Source: Tatumella terrea
GTDB taxonomy: Bacteria > Pseudomonadota > Gammaproteobacteria > Enterobacterales > Enterobacteriaceae
Assembly (NCBI RefSeq): GCF_039523755.1
Contig: NZ_BAAAFX010000011.1
Coordinates: 1 to 64,000, forward strand
DNA: 64,000 bases
Direction of reading: 5' to 3'
The position numbers and the translations under genes are program-made. Numbering within the stretch: the first letter of the stretch is position 1; each line of letters begins with the position of its first letter. This document shows, in pieces, positions 54,201 to 61,780 of the stretch. Under the pieces are notes generated by a model that saw nothing but the letters and a program-made list of their open reading frames with translations, was not told the origin of the DNA and searched no databases.

Positions 54201-55417
54201 TCTGTGACCGTCTTATCAGGCCCGGAGAGCCGCAGGCCGCGGTAGCTGAGGTACCGGTAAATCCGGTGAACACGGTGAACACGGTGAACACGGTCGCGGA
54301 GAAATATCACCGGCATCATCCTTATCCGGCCAGAGTGATCGCTAACCGCTTACTGAGCGGTGAGGGGTCCGGCAAGGAGACCCGGCAGCTGATTTTTTCT
54401 GTCGATGACGCAGAATTCAGCTATCAGGCCGGAGATGCTCTGGGCGTATGGCCACAAAACAGCGAGCCACTGGTCGATGCCGTGATGCTGGCGCTGCAGG
54501 CCGCACCTGACACTCCGGTGAATACGGAGCGCGGGGGCCGTGTCACGCTTAAGACGGCGCTGACATGCCACACAGACTTATCGGTCGTCAGTCGTGAACT
54601 GGCGCAGGCTGCCGGTGAACATACGCTGGCTGACCGGTTCCCGGACTCATTACAGCAACTCCTGTCTGCCGGATTCAGTGACTGGCAGAAACAGCACCGC
54701 GTTATCGATCTGCTGCGTGCGTTTCCGGCCAGGATACCACCCGAACAATTTGTCGCGCGACTCAGTCCGTTACGTCCGCGTCTGTACTCCATCTCGTCCT
54801 CTCCGGACTATTGCCCGGGAGAGGTACACCTGACGGTATCGGTGGTCCGTGCTACGACGGACCCCCTGAATAACGGGGTCTGCTCGACATTTCTGGCGGA
54901 CATACCGGCTGGCGGTGAAGTCCCGGTCTTTATTCAGAAATCGGCCTGGTTCCGTCCGCCGACGGATAACCGTTTGCCTTTGATCATGATCGGGCCGGGC
55001 ACCGGGATCGCCCCTTTCCGTGCTTTCTTACAACACCGGCAGGCACTGGGGGCGGAGGGTAAAAACTGGCTGTTTTTTGGTGAGCAGCATGAAGAAAGTG
55101 ACTTCTATTATCGTCAGGAGCTGGAAGCATTTCAGCGTGCGGGCATTCTTCACAGGCTGGATACGGCATTTTCGCGGGATCAACCGGAAAAGATCTATGT
55201 ACAACAACGAATACTGGAACGGGGTGAGGAATTCTGGGACTGGTTACAGGCGGGGGCCAGCATCTGTGTCTGCGGGGATGCCAGCCGAATGGCGAAAGAT
55301 GTCCATCAGGCCTTGCTGCAGATTATCGCCACGCATGGAAAGATGAGTGCCGCGGAGGCAACAGAGTGGCTGGCAAAAATGACCCGGGAAAAACGTTATC
55401 TGCGTGATATTTACTGA
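51299..55417 (+). CDS. nasA: Assimilatory nitrate reductase fused to CysJ-type diflavin reductase
   Basis: Protein of 1372 residues. Residues about 1-715 are a molybdopterin guanine dinucleotide nitrate reductase: N-terminal [4Fe-4S] cysteines Cys12, Cys15, Cys19 and Cys47, followed by GSNMADCHPI and a molybdopterin-binding C-lobe (NTGRLQHQWHTMTKTGR). After a linker, a flavodoxin domain (about 828-975; LWCSTTGNAES, ASTFGDGDPPENG) and an FAD/NADPH reductase module (about 1005-1372; RLYSISSSPD, GPGTGIAPFRAFLQ, CGDASRMAKDVHQAL) follow, as in CysJ. This puts the NADPH-to-Mo electron path in one chain, replacing separate NasC. A short tandem repeat lies in the linker. It ends the operon. Confidence 0.95.
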   Translation: MSHDVKQVKSVCPYCGVGCGIVMQVENDRIINVTGDKSHPANRGKLCTKGLTCAGAVTAPGRLQQAFIRDHRQHEPVQTTLDLALRETGRRLRQMIDTHGPDAVSLYVSGQMSLEAQYLANKLAKGFITTRHIESNSRLCMASAGSGYKQSLGADGPPGSYDDFEQADLFLVMGSNMADCHPILFLRMMARVKAGARLIVVDTRRTATAEKASLFLQIKPGQDLVLLNGLLNLLHCHGHIDNDFIERYTEGWHDMPEYLSAFPPDRVAGVTGLPEDAIRQAAQWIAEAGAWMSCWTMGLNQSVQGTQNTSALCNLHLATGALCRPGCGPFSLTGQPNAMGGREMGYMGPGLPGQRSLLTENDRRFTENIWRLAPGTLRPLGGEGTVEMFKQMAAGEIKACWIICTNPVASMADRRHVIQALERAELVITQDAFLDTETNRYADILLPGALWAEGEGVMINSERNLTLMQKAVSPPGESLPDWQIIARVACEMGYQQDFDYQSAEEVFCELQQFANPVTGYTLQGVSYPRLSDSPVQWPSPAGDSVTRHPVRYLRGDVAVADLSAAPAIFFPTPSGKARFHCFRDLMVPEQADSEFPFILNTGRLQHQWHTMTKTGRIPALNQLNPAPFIEIHPQDAERLQIRPQQPVEIRSRRGYARLPASISRRVLPGHCFAPFHWNDLFGEHCAINAVTSDSVDPLSLQPALKQCAVSLVPVAEENHRVDDSNTAEAEPAGNVTRSVSDLTAELFAGELGLSRAPAIDWDPDEQRYLQGFLAGLQLAPADAGGSIPYLPAGSPLAPGKRQWVNGLLAGLYSRTAEPPQPCTSASQRAEVRVLWCSTTGNAESLAARCVRQLTDAGIPAEASCMAGTEVSQLVVAEHVLLVASTFGDGDPPENGSAFWQALASESAPRLESLHFSVLALGDSSYDQFCGFGRLLDERLSALGATRLLPHAECDGADLAPASQWLSGICDRLIRPGEPQAAVAEVPVNPVNTVNTVNTVAEKYHRHHPYPARVIANRLLSGEGSGKETRQLIFSVDDAEFSYQAGDALGVWPQNSEPLVDAVMLALQAAPDTPVNTERGGRVTLKTALTCHTDLSVVSRELAQAAGEHTLADRFPDSLQQLLSAGFSDWQKQHRVIDLLRAFPARIPPEQFVARLSPLRPRLYSISSSPDYCPGEVHLTVSVVRATTDPLNNGVCSTFLADIPAGGEVPVFIQKSAWFRPPTDNRLPLIMIGPGTGIAPFRAFLQHRQALGAEGKNWLFFGEQHEESDFYYRQELEAFQRAGILHRLDTAFSRDQPEKIYVQQRILERGEEFWDWLQAGASICVCGDASRMAKDVHQALLQIIATHGKMSAAEATEWLAKMTREKRYLRDIY
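54265..54291 (+). repeat. Three copies of a nine-base repeat in the nasA linker
   Basis: GGTGAACAC is repeated three times in tandem and in frame, coding for repeated Val-Asn-Thr units (NPVNTVNTVNTV) between the flavodoxin and reductase modules. Gain or loss of a copy keeps the frame and changes linker length by three residues. Confidence 0.9.
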
Positions 55418-55706
55418 GCCACAGACTGCCGGCAGCCCGTCTCTGTCCGGCGGCTCACCGGAGCAGGAACGGCTTTTCCTGCGGAAATAATATCTCTTTT
55501 TCAGCTTATCTTTTGCGAATAAATAATTTCATCTTTCGCCCCGCAGGCCCCAGGATGAACCGGTCAATATACATTGCCGGGACTTCATATTCGCGCTTCC
55601 ATGGCTCAGCCGCAGGCCGTTAACGCCCGCACGCGGAGGGCTCAGGAAAGGCATCGTCGTCTCCGGCCTACCCCTTGGTTACACACCGACGCAGGGAGAT
55701 CGGTTT

Positions 55707-56597
55707 ATGGCTGAACTTAGCGGAATAGCGCCGCACACGGTCCGGCGGCAGGCGTTTGATATTCGCCCGTTACCCGGGGCCGGGGCCGAGATTATGGGGC
55801 TGGATTTAAGCCAGCCTTTGAGTACGGCCGACTTTTATCGTATTCATCAGGCACATCTTCAGTATCATGTGCTGGTATTCCGTCAGCAGACCCTGACACC
55901 TCAGCAGCACATCGACTTCAGCCGGCGTTTCGGGCCATTGCAGATCCATGTCCTCAAACAGTTTTTGCTTGCCGGTCATCCTGAAATTCTGATCGTTTCC
56001 AATATCCTCAGAGAGGGTGAACCGGTGGGCCTCGGGGATGCGGGTAAGTACTGGCACTCTGATCTCTCTTACAAAGAAACGCCCAGCCTGGGTTCCATGC
56101 TGTACGCCAGAATTTTACCGGCTATCGGCGGCGATACAAAATTTGCCAATATGCATCGTGCATGGGAAACCTTGCCTGATGCGCTGCGTCAGGCCGTGGA
56201 AGGGCGACGCGCTGTGCATTCCTATACAGCCACCTACAGTCAGCCTAAATTCGGTGCCGGATGGCGTCCGGCGCTGACGGAAAAACAACTCAGCGAAGTA
56301 AAATCGGTCAGCCACCCGATCATCAGAACGCATCCGGAAACCGGCAGGAAGGCATTATTTGTCAGCGAGGGATTCACGACACATATTGAGGGAATACCTG
56401 CGGATGAGAGCCGGGATATTCTGCAGGCTTTGTATCAACACAGCATACGTGAAGAAAATATCTACACCCACCGCTGGCAACCGAATGACCTGCTGTTCTG
56501 GGATAATCGTTCGCTGATCCATCTGGCGACCGGCTGTCCGGCGGACTGCCCGCGGCAACTGTATCGTACGACGATTCAGGGAGATATTCCTTTCTGA
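55707..56597 (+). CDS. TauD/TfdA-family alpha-ketoglutarate-dependent dioxygenase
   Basis: Non-haem iron dioxygenase of 296 residues. The facial triad is His117-x-Asp119 (in KYWHSDLSYKETP) and distal His272 (SLIHLATG); Arg287 (LYRTTIQGD) would bind alpha-ketoglutarate. FSRRFGPLQIHVLKQ and GGDTKFANMHRAWE are typical. TauD releases sulfite from taurine, but relatives act on many carboxylates and aryl ethers, and no taurine or sulfonate transporter is adjacent. The spacer of 290 bases after nasA suggests a separate unit; the substrate is unknown. Confidence 0.87.
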   Translation: MAELSGIAPHTVRRQAFDIRPLPGAGAEIMGLDLSQPLSTADFYRIHQAHLQYHVLVFRQQTLTPQQHIDFSRRFGPLQIHVLKQFLLAGHPEILIVSNILREGEPVGLGDAGKYWHSDLSYKETPSLGSMLYARILPAIGGDTKFANMHRAWETLPDALRQAVEGRRAVHSYTATYSQPKFGAGWRPALTEKQLSEVKSVSHPIIRTHPETGRKALFVSEGFTTHIEGIPADESRDILQALYQHSIREENIYTHRWQPNDLLFWDNRSLIHLATGCPADCPRQLYRTTIQGDIPF

Positions 56598-56607
56598 GCC
56601 GGACACC

Positions 56608-56656
56608 GGAGCTGCCGCGAGAGAAGGGCCGCTAACCGCGTTCTCGCGGCAGCTCC
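56608..56656. terminator. Strong hairpin after the dioxygenase gene
   Basis: Perfect 15-base arms GGAGCTGCCGCGAGA (56608-56622) and TCTCGCGGCAGCTCC (56642-56656) with a 19-base loop, 11 bases after the stop. No T-run follows, so termination is uncertain; a REP-like or stability role is possible. Confidence 0.55.
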
Positions 56657-56783
56657 TGCAGGCAACGGACCCCTGATATTTTAGCGGCTGAATATCGATC
56701 AGCCCGCAGGTTTTTACCCTGACCAGCCGCGGGTGGCCGGGAGAAATGAGGAACCGTCAGAGCAAAAAGCGCAGTTAATTTTT

Positions 56784-56815
56784 AGATGTACAGACGTCCA
56801 GACTTCCTTTATAGT
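56784..56815 (+). promoter_or_regulatory. MetJ operator and promoter of the methionine-binding lipoprotein gene
   Basis: Three adjacent eight-base met boxes, AGATGTAC (56784-56791), AGACGTCC (56792-56799) and AGACTTCC (56800-56807), resemble the MetJ consensus AGACGTCT, with the middle one at seven of eight. They overlap a promoter with -35 TGTACA (56787-56792), a 17-base spacer and -10 TATAGT (56810-56815). Repression by MetJ with S-adenosylmethionine follows. Confidence 0.75.
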
Positions 56816-56845
56816 GCCGTTAAACTGACACAGGGAGAGTTTCCA

Positions 56846-57646
56846 ATGAAAAAAATATTACTGTCTTCGGCCATCGTTTTGTCCGCTTTATTACTGAGTG
56901 CCTGTAAGCAAAGCGATCAGGACAGCGTAAAAGTCGCGATTAACACCGGGCCGGATCAGCAACTCTGGGACACCGTTAAACAGGTGGCGAAAGACAAGTA
57001 TCATCTTGATGTGAAGGTGATTGCATTCAATGATTATGTACAGCCGAATGAAGCCCTGCTGAATAAAGATGTGGATGCCAATGCGTTCCAGAGTGTGCCT
57101 TATCTGGAAATGCAGGAAAAAGAGCGCGGTTATCCTTTCGAAATTTTAGGTAAGACTTTTATCTTCCCAATCGCGGCGTATTCTAAAAAGATCAAAAATA
57201 TCAGTCAGCTTCCTGATGGCGCGACGATCACGCTGTCGAATGAAGCCACCACTCTGGGACGCAGCCTGCTGCTGTTACAGGCTCAGGGATTGCTGAAGGT
57301 GAAACCGGAAGCCGGTTTACTGCCGACGGTACTGGACATCACGTCTAACCCGAAACATCTGAATATCCTGCAGGTGGATACGCCACAGCTTGCCCGTACA
57401 CTGGATGACCCGAAAGTCTATCTGTCGGTAATTAACAATAACTTTGCCTCGCTGGCGGGATTATCCGCGTCGCGTGATGGTCTGTTTATGGAAGGCAAAG
57501 CCTCGCCGTATCTGAATGTGCTGGTGGCACGTAAGGATAATATTAACGACAAAAAACTTCAGGAGCTGAAAGAGGCTTTCCAGTCTCAGGAAGTCCTGGA
57601 TAAAGCGAATGAAATTTATAAAGGTGATGTGATTAAAGCCTGGTAA
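56846..57646 (+). CDS. metQ: MetQ/NlpA-family methionine-binding lipoprotein
   Basis: Lipoprotein of 266 residues with lipobox LLLSAC (Cys20). VKVAINTGPDQQLWDTV, FNDYVQPNEALLNKDVDANAFQ and IFPIAAYSKKIKN are family motifs; LPDGATITLSNEATTLGRSL and the NNFASLAG region line the methionine pocket. The start at 56846 follows GGGAGAG. No metN or metI gene is beside it, so it resembles the orphan NlpA of E. coli, or it feeds a MetNI transporter elsewhere. The MetJ boxes support a methionine role. Confidence 0.9.
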   Translation: MKKILLSSAIVLSALLLSACKQSDQDSVKVAINTGPDQQLWDTVKQVAKDKYHLDVKVIAFNDYVQPNEALLNKDVDANAFQSVPYLEMQEKERGYPFEILGKTFIFPIAAYSKKIKNISQLPDGATITLSNEATTLGRSLLLLQAQGLLKVKPEAGLLPTVLDITSNPKHLNILQVDTPQLARTLDDPKVYLSVINNNFASLAGLSASRDGLFMEGKASPYLNVLVARKDNINDKKLQELKEAFQSQEVLDKANEIYKGDVIKAW

Positions 57647-57667
57647 TCCCTGCGTTACCCCTGCGTA

Positions 57668-57692
57668 CCCCCTGTCGCATTCAGGCAGGGGG
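57668..57692 (+). terminator. Hairpin after metQ
   Basis: CCCCCTG (57668-57674) pairs with CAGGGGG (57686-57692), 21 bases after the stop, followed by a moderately T-rich stretch. Probably the end of the metQ transcript. From here to 58038 nothing else is seen. Confidence 0.55.
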
Positions 57693-58038
57693 GATTTCTC
57701 CGTTTATCTCCTCCCCCCTGTTACCACATGATGCATCTGCTGACTCTGCTGACATGATGATGCCATTGACCAGGTGAAGGCTTCACGAACGAAAAATAGC
57801 TATCCTGCGGCTCATCCTTTTAACGGGCTACCCGGGCGCTGCCTGAGGTTCGGACCTTTTGCTGCCTCAGAGCGTCGTCCTTGCGTCAGCTGTTCAGAAA
57901 GATGGCAGTGTTTTTCACAGGGACCGGGCGGGCGAACAGGGTTCAGAATAACGCCGGTGAGTTGTCATGGGGCGCACAAGGTAACTGAGTTTTTATCGCG
58001 TACCGGAGACTGATTTTTTGAATGCAAAAGTGCCTGAT

Positions 58039-58070
58039 GCCCCGTGGCGGGGAAGCTAAAGCCACGGGGC
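58039..58070 (-). terminator. Hairpin after the iron-type binding protein gene (minus strand)
   Basis: GCCCCGTGGC and GCCACGGGGC form a perfect ten-base-pair stem just beyond the stop of the minus-strand gene. The minus-strand continuation has a short T-run (CACTTTTGC) about ten bases further on. Confidence 0.6.
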
Positions 58071-58076
58071 GCAGTC

Positions 58077-59195
58077 TTACTGAGAAACCCAGAAGGTGCC
58101 GGAGGTCTTCAGGCCCATATAGTTCTGATGAATATTTTCCAGGTCTGCCTGCGGATCAATATCTTTAAATAACTGCGGATGCAGGAATTTCGCGATGGCT
58201 TCTACCGCGACCACATTGGAAGGCAGATCATAAAACTGATGGTAAATGGCCAGCACATGATGATTCTGTGTGGCCTGCAGGACGTTAAAGCCGGTCCGGT
58301 TCATCAGCGCAGCCAGCTTCTCTTTAGCTGTACTGGCCGGGAGTCCGTAGCCCAGAGGGATTGATGCCGATGCCTTACGATTTCCCTGCCAGTCAGCCCC
58401 GGTCAGCAGATAAAAGTCCGGATTAAGCGTGATAATCTTTTCCAGGGTGACATCGCCGCCCATTCCGTCAAACAGTTTACCGCCCAGGTTAATGCCACCG
58501 GCCGCCTGGACGAATTCGCCCATGCTGCCCTGACCAAAGGTGCTGCAACAGAAATCACCGAGAATGCCGGCACTACGCTCGATAAACACTGTCGGGCGCT
58601 GCTGCGGACTGAGGGTTGCGACCCGTTGCTCAATCAGCGACATTCTTTGACGATAGAAGTCCAGATAGCGCGTTGCATTTTTCTGCTGATGGAAAACGTC
58701 ACCCAATAACTCAATACTTTTTGCGCTGTTCTGTAACGGTTTCTGCCGGAAATCGATAAAAATATACGGGATATGCAGGCTGTTAAGCTTATCCATTACC
58801 CCTTCATCTTTCAGTTTACTGACCAGACCGATATCAAAAATGACCAGATCCGTTTTCCGGGCAACAGCATTCTCGACGTCAAAGGTGGTGGTGTAAGGGT
58901 TACCAAATGTAGGGATGGTCTTCAGAGCAGGAAAGTTGGCCGCAAATGCCGCCATAATGTCCGGAGATTTCTTCTTTAAGGAGTCATCCCAGGCAGCGAT
59001 ACCGGAGGAAGGATCGCCGTTAAAGATGATGCTCATCGCCTCAATCGCGCGGGCATCTGCCAGCATAATATGATGAGGGACGGCCGGAATATCAACTTGC
59101 CGGTTAAGCAGGTCGGTCACTGTCTCCGCCAGGGTCGGCGCGACCGGCATCACCATCATGGCTAAGGTAAAAATGATTTTTTTTGCAAATTTCAT
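58077..59195 (-). CDS. Periplasmic iron-chelate-type ABC transporter binding protein
   Basis: Protein of 372 residues with a signal peptide (to about residue 23, PTLAET). It has a two-lobed FepB/BtuF-type (class III) fold: DLLNRQVDIPAVPHHIMLADARAIEAM starts the N-lobe, a long helix (about 150-190) links the lobes, and ITLNPDFYLLTGAD lies in the C-lobe. It is longer than FecB (300) and differs from it. A cysteine pair (FCCSTFGQGSMGEFVQAAGG) is unusual. No permease or ATPase is in the window. Ligand unknown; a ferric siderophore, citrate or haem are possible. Confidence 0.8.
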   Translation of the reverse strand: MKFAKKIIFTLAMMVMPVAPTLAETVTDLLNRQVDIPAVPHHIMLADARAIEAMSIIFNGDPSSGIAAWDDSLKKKSPDIMAAFAANFPALKTIPTFGNPYTTTFDVENAVARKTDLVIFDIGLVSKLKDEGVMDKLNSLHIPYIFIDFRQKPLQNSAKSIELLGDVFHQQKNATRYLDFYRQRMSLIEQRVATLSPQQRPTVFIERSAGILGDFCCSTFGQGSMGEFVQAAGGINLGGKLFDGMGGDVTLEKIITLNPDFYLLTGADWQGNRKASASIPLGYGLPASTAKEKLAALMNRTGFNVLQATQNHHVLAIYHQFYDLPSNVVAVEAIAKFLHPQLFKDIDPQADLENIHQNYMGLKTSGTFWVSQ

Positions 59196-59323
59196 TTCAA
59201 TTGTTTGCCTGTCTGTTAGCTAAGGGATCCCGTCATCCCGGGAGGGGGGATAATTTAACAGAGGTAATGGCAGAAAGGGACCCGCAATTCGTCAGACGGA
59301 GCGTCAGTAAGCGGGCTCCGGAG

Positions 59324-59358
59324 ACACTGTTCACCCCCTTTACGGGAGTGAACAGTGT
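59324..59358 (-). terminator. Hairpin after dctA (minus strand)
   Basis: ACACTGTTCAC (59324-59334) and GTGAACAGTGT (59348-59358) form a perfect 11-base-pair stem, 20 bases beyond the dctA stop on the minus strand. No T-run is present. Confidence 0.55.
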
Positions 59359-59377
59359 GGGAGGGAGACCGAACTGA

Positions 59378-60631
59378 TTATTTACCGTTCAGGGTGTTAT
59401 GCATCTTTTGTTCGTCCAGTTCACCCACGCGCTTAGCCACAAAAATAGTCGCTACGCCGTTACCAATCAGGTTGGTCAGAGCACGGGCTTCAGACATAAA
59501 GCGGTCAATACCCAGAATCAGAGCCAGACCGGCGACCGGGAGTGTGCCTACGGCAGATAAGGTGGCCGCCAGAACGATGAAGCCACTGCCGGTCACGCCT
59601 GCCGCCCCTTTTGATGATAACAACAGGATCACCAGCAAGGTTATCTGATGGAAAATATCCATATGTGTATTGGTGGCCTGGGCAATAAAGACCGCCGCCA
59701 TCGTCAGATAAATCGAGGTACCGTCCAGATTAAACGAGTATCCGGTCGGGATCACCAGACCCACCACCGACTTCTTACATCCCAGAGCCTCCATCTTATC
59801 CAGCATACGCGGCAGGACGGATTCTGAGGACGATGTTCCCAGAACGATCAGCAGTTCATCTTTGATGTAGCCGATGAATTTAAAAATATTGAAACCTGTG
59901 TAGCGTGCGATCGCCCCTAGGACGATAACGACAAACAGAATACAGGTAATGTAGAAGCAGATAATCAACTGGCCCAGTTGTAACAGGGAACCGATGCCGT
60001 ATTTCCCGATAGTGAATGCCATTGCCCCGAAAGCACCGATCGGTGCCAGACGCATGATCATATTGATGATGCCAAATATCACCTTAGAAAAGTGTTCAAT
60101 AACATTGAAGACTAACTGACCGGTATTGCCCAGGCGATGCAGGGAAAATCCGAACAAAATGGCGAACATCAGGATCTGCAGAATATTACCACTGGCAAAG
60201 GCCCCGATGACACTGTTTGGAATGATATCAAGCAGGAAAGGAACGACCCCCTGACTCTTTGCCTGTTCGGCATAAGTGGCAATGGCCGAGACATCCAGGC
60301 TGGCGGGATTAATATTCATGCCGCCGCCAGGATTCGCAATATTGACAATAATCAGCCCGATAATCAGCGCCAGGGTACTGACAATTTCGAAATAGAGCAG
60401 TGCAATCGCCCCTGTCCGGCCGACGGCTTTCATACTCTCCATGCCGGCAATGCCTGTCACGACAGTACAGAAAATCACCGGCGCTATCACCATTTTAATC
60501 AGTTTGATAAAGCCATCCCCGAAAGGCTTCATCTGTGTTCCGATTTCCGGATAAAAATGACCCAATGAAATACCCAATGCAATGGCGATGATCACCTGGA
60601 TATAGAGGCTGCTGAACAGCGTTTTTTTCAT
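59378..60631 (-). CDS. dctA: DctA, C4-dicarboxylate:proton symporter
   Basis: Inner-membrane carrier of 417 residues (E. coli 428) for succinate, fumarate, malate and orotate, in the glutamate-transporter-fold family. GHFYPEIGTQMKPFGDGFIKL, VIAPVIFCTVVTGIAGMESMK, the serine-rich reentrant TSSSESVLPRM, and SFNLDGTSIYLTM with TNTHMD are all almost identical to E. coli DctA. The C-terminus is about ten residues shorter. In E. coli it is controlled by DcuS-DcuR and CRP; no clear site was identified here. Confidence 0.95.
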   Translation of the reverse strand: MKKTLFSSLYIQVIIAIALGISLGHFYPEIGTQMKPFGDGFIKLIKMVIAPVIFCTVVTGIAGMESMKAVGRTGAIALLYFEIVSTLALIIGLIIVNIANPGGGMNINPASLDVSAIATYAEQAKSQGVVPFLLDIIPNSVIGAFASGNILQILMFAILFGFSLHRLGNTGQLVFNVIEHFSKVIFGIINMIMRLAPIGAFGAMAFTIGKYGIGSLLQLGQLIICFYITCILFVVIVLGAIARYTGFNIFKFIGYIKDELLIVLGTSSSESVLPRMLDKMEALGCKKSVVGLVIPTGYSFNLDGTSIYLTMAAVFIAQATNTHMDIFHQITLLVILLLSSKGAAGVTGSGFIVLAATLSAVGTLPVAGLALILGIDRFMSEARALTNLIGNGVATIFVAKRVGELDEQKMHNTLNGK

Positions 60632-60996
60632 AATGATTCCAGTCTTATAAGTATGACGTTTATTTTTATAGTCGCTATCAACTACGCGCTAAAAAGTAAC
60701 AGCATGTTAATTAAAAGCAAATAAGATCACTATGTTAAAGTAAAAATTGGTAGTTTTATGAACTGACTCGCTTCAGTGTGTTCATTCGGGAATTATACCG
60801 TTTACCGGTATCTATAATCCGCAATGGGGATGAAACGGGAATTTTCTGTCTGTGGCATATTATTAAAACAGCACAGATGCTTATAACGGGAATTTTTGCA
60901 CCGGAAGCGATTATCAGTCATGGTGTGTGCACGGCAGAGCGCCTGTACCGCGTGACAGAACCATTTTTACGTTTATTCACCTGATCAGGAAAACAT
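60632..60996. other. Divergent intergenic region between dctA and the hydrolase gene
   Basis: About 365 bases. The dctA-proximal part (60640-60760) is AT-rich and should hold its promoter. A frame of 68 codons at 60778-60984 has no ribosome site or family resemblance and is not called. No convincing palindromic operator was found. Confidence 0.5.
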
Positions 60997-61716
60997 ATGA
61001 GCCATATTCAATCGAAAAAAATCGTTTATCGCGACAACAGCACTGACTTAGAAGGGATCCTGGTATTTGATGCCAGCAGCAAAGTTGCGGCACCAGGCTT
61101 AGTCATGGCCCCTAACTGGATGGGTGTCACCGATGCTTCCGTGTCACTGGCAGAGAAAGCGGTTGCTCAGGGGTATGTTGTGCTGATTGCCGACCTGTAC
61201 GGGCAGGGCAGGCGTCCGTCTTCCGCAGAAGAAGCCGGTGAAATTATGATGACGGTTAAAAACACCCCGCAGGAAGTCGGGCGTATGGCGCTGGCCATTG
61301 ATGCCCTGAAAGCACAGACCGATGCGCCTGTGATTGCAGAGAAAATTGCGGCCTATGGTTTCTGTTTAGGTGGACATAATGTCCTGGAACTGGCCCGTAG
61401 CGGAGCCGATATCAAAGCAGCCGTCTCTTTCCACGGCGGACTGGATACCTGCGGTCAGTATGATGCGAAGAAGATCCAGGGGTCGGTCCTGGTGCTGGAC
61501 GGGTCCGGCGATCCGCTGGTACCACGCGAACAACTTCCTGCCTTTGCGCAGGAAATGCTGTCGGCTAACGTCGACTGGAAACTGAACAGCTATAAAGGTG
61601 CCGTTCACTCCTTCACGGATGTGAACGCGAATGTTGAAGGCGTTGCCGAATACAATGCTGATGTCAGTGACCGTGCTTTTAAAGCGATGTTTGCGTTATT
61701 AGCCGAAGTCTTCTGA
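60997..61716 (+). CDS. Dienelactone hydrolase-family alpha/beta hydrolase
   Basis: Soluble hydrolase of 239 residues. The catalytic triad fits Cys123 (YGFCLGGHN), Asp172 (GSGDPLVP) and His204 (GAVHSFTD); ADLYGQGRRP is a family signature. A cysteine nucleophile, rather than serine, places it with dienelactone hydrolases. No chlorocatechol or aromatic ring cleavage genes are adjacent, so the true substrate is unknown; many enterobacterial relatives are uncharacterised. It is convergent with fecA. Confidence 0.87.
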   Translation: MSHIQSKKIVYRDNSTDLEGILVFDASSKVAAPGLVMAPNWMGVTDASVSLAEKAVAQGYVVLIADLYGQGRRPSSAEEAGEIMMTVKNTPQEVGRMALAIDALKAQTDAPVIAEKIAAYGFCLGGHNVLELARSGADIKAAVSFHGGLDTCGQYDAKKIQGSVLVLDGSGDPLVPREQLPAFAQEMLSANVDWKLNSYKGAVHSFTDVNANVEGVAEYNADVSDRAFKAMFALLAEVF

Positions 61717-61721
61717 TACAC

Positions 61722-61753
61722 CTCCCCCGCAGGCATCATCGCCTGCGGGGGAG
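61722..61753. terminator. Bidirectional hairpin between the hydrolase gene and fecA
   Basis: CTCCCCCGCAGGC (61722-61734) and GCCTGCGGGGGAG (61741-61753) are perfect arms around a six-base loop, between two converging genes. No long T-run is present on either side, but the stem is very GC-rich. Confidence 0.7.
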
Positions 61754-61780
61754 AGTCAAAGACCTCTTGCTGCCTGAGGC

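Noticed and set aside
54265..54291. CRISPR-like or mobile-element repeat
   Set aside because: The repeat is nine bases, tandem and in frame inside a protein linker, with no spacers.
60778..60984. Possible 68-residue gene upstream of the hydrolase gene
   Set aside because: Lies in the divergent promoter region, lacks a ribosome site and family resemblance.
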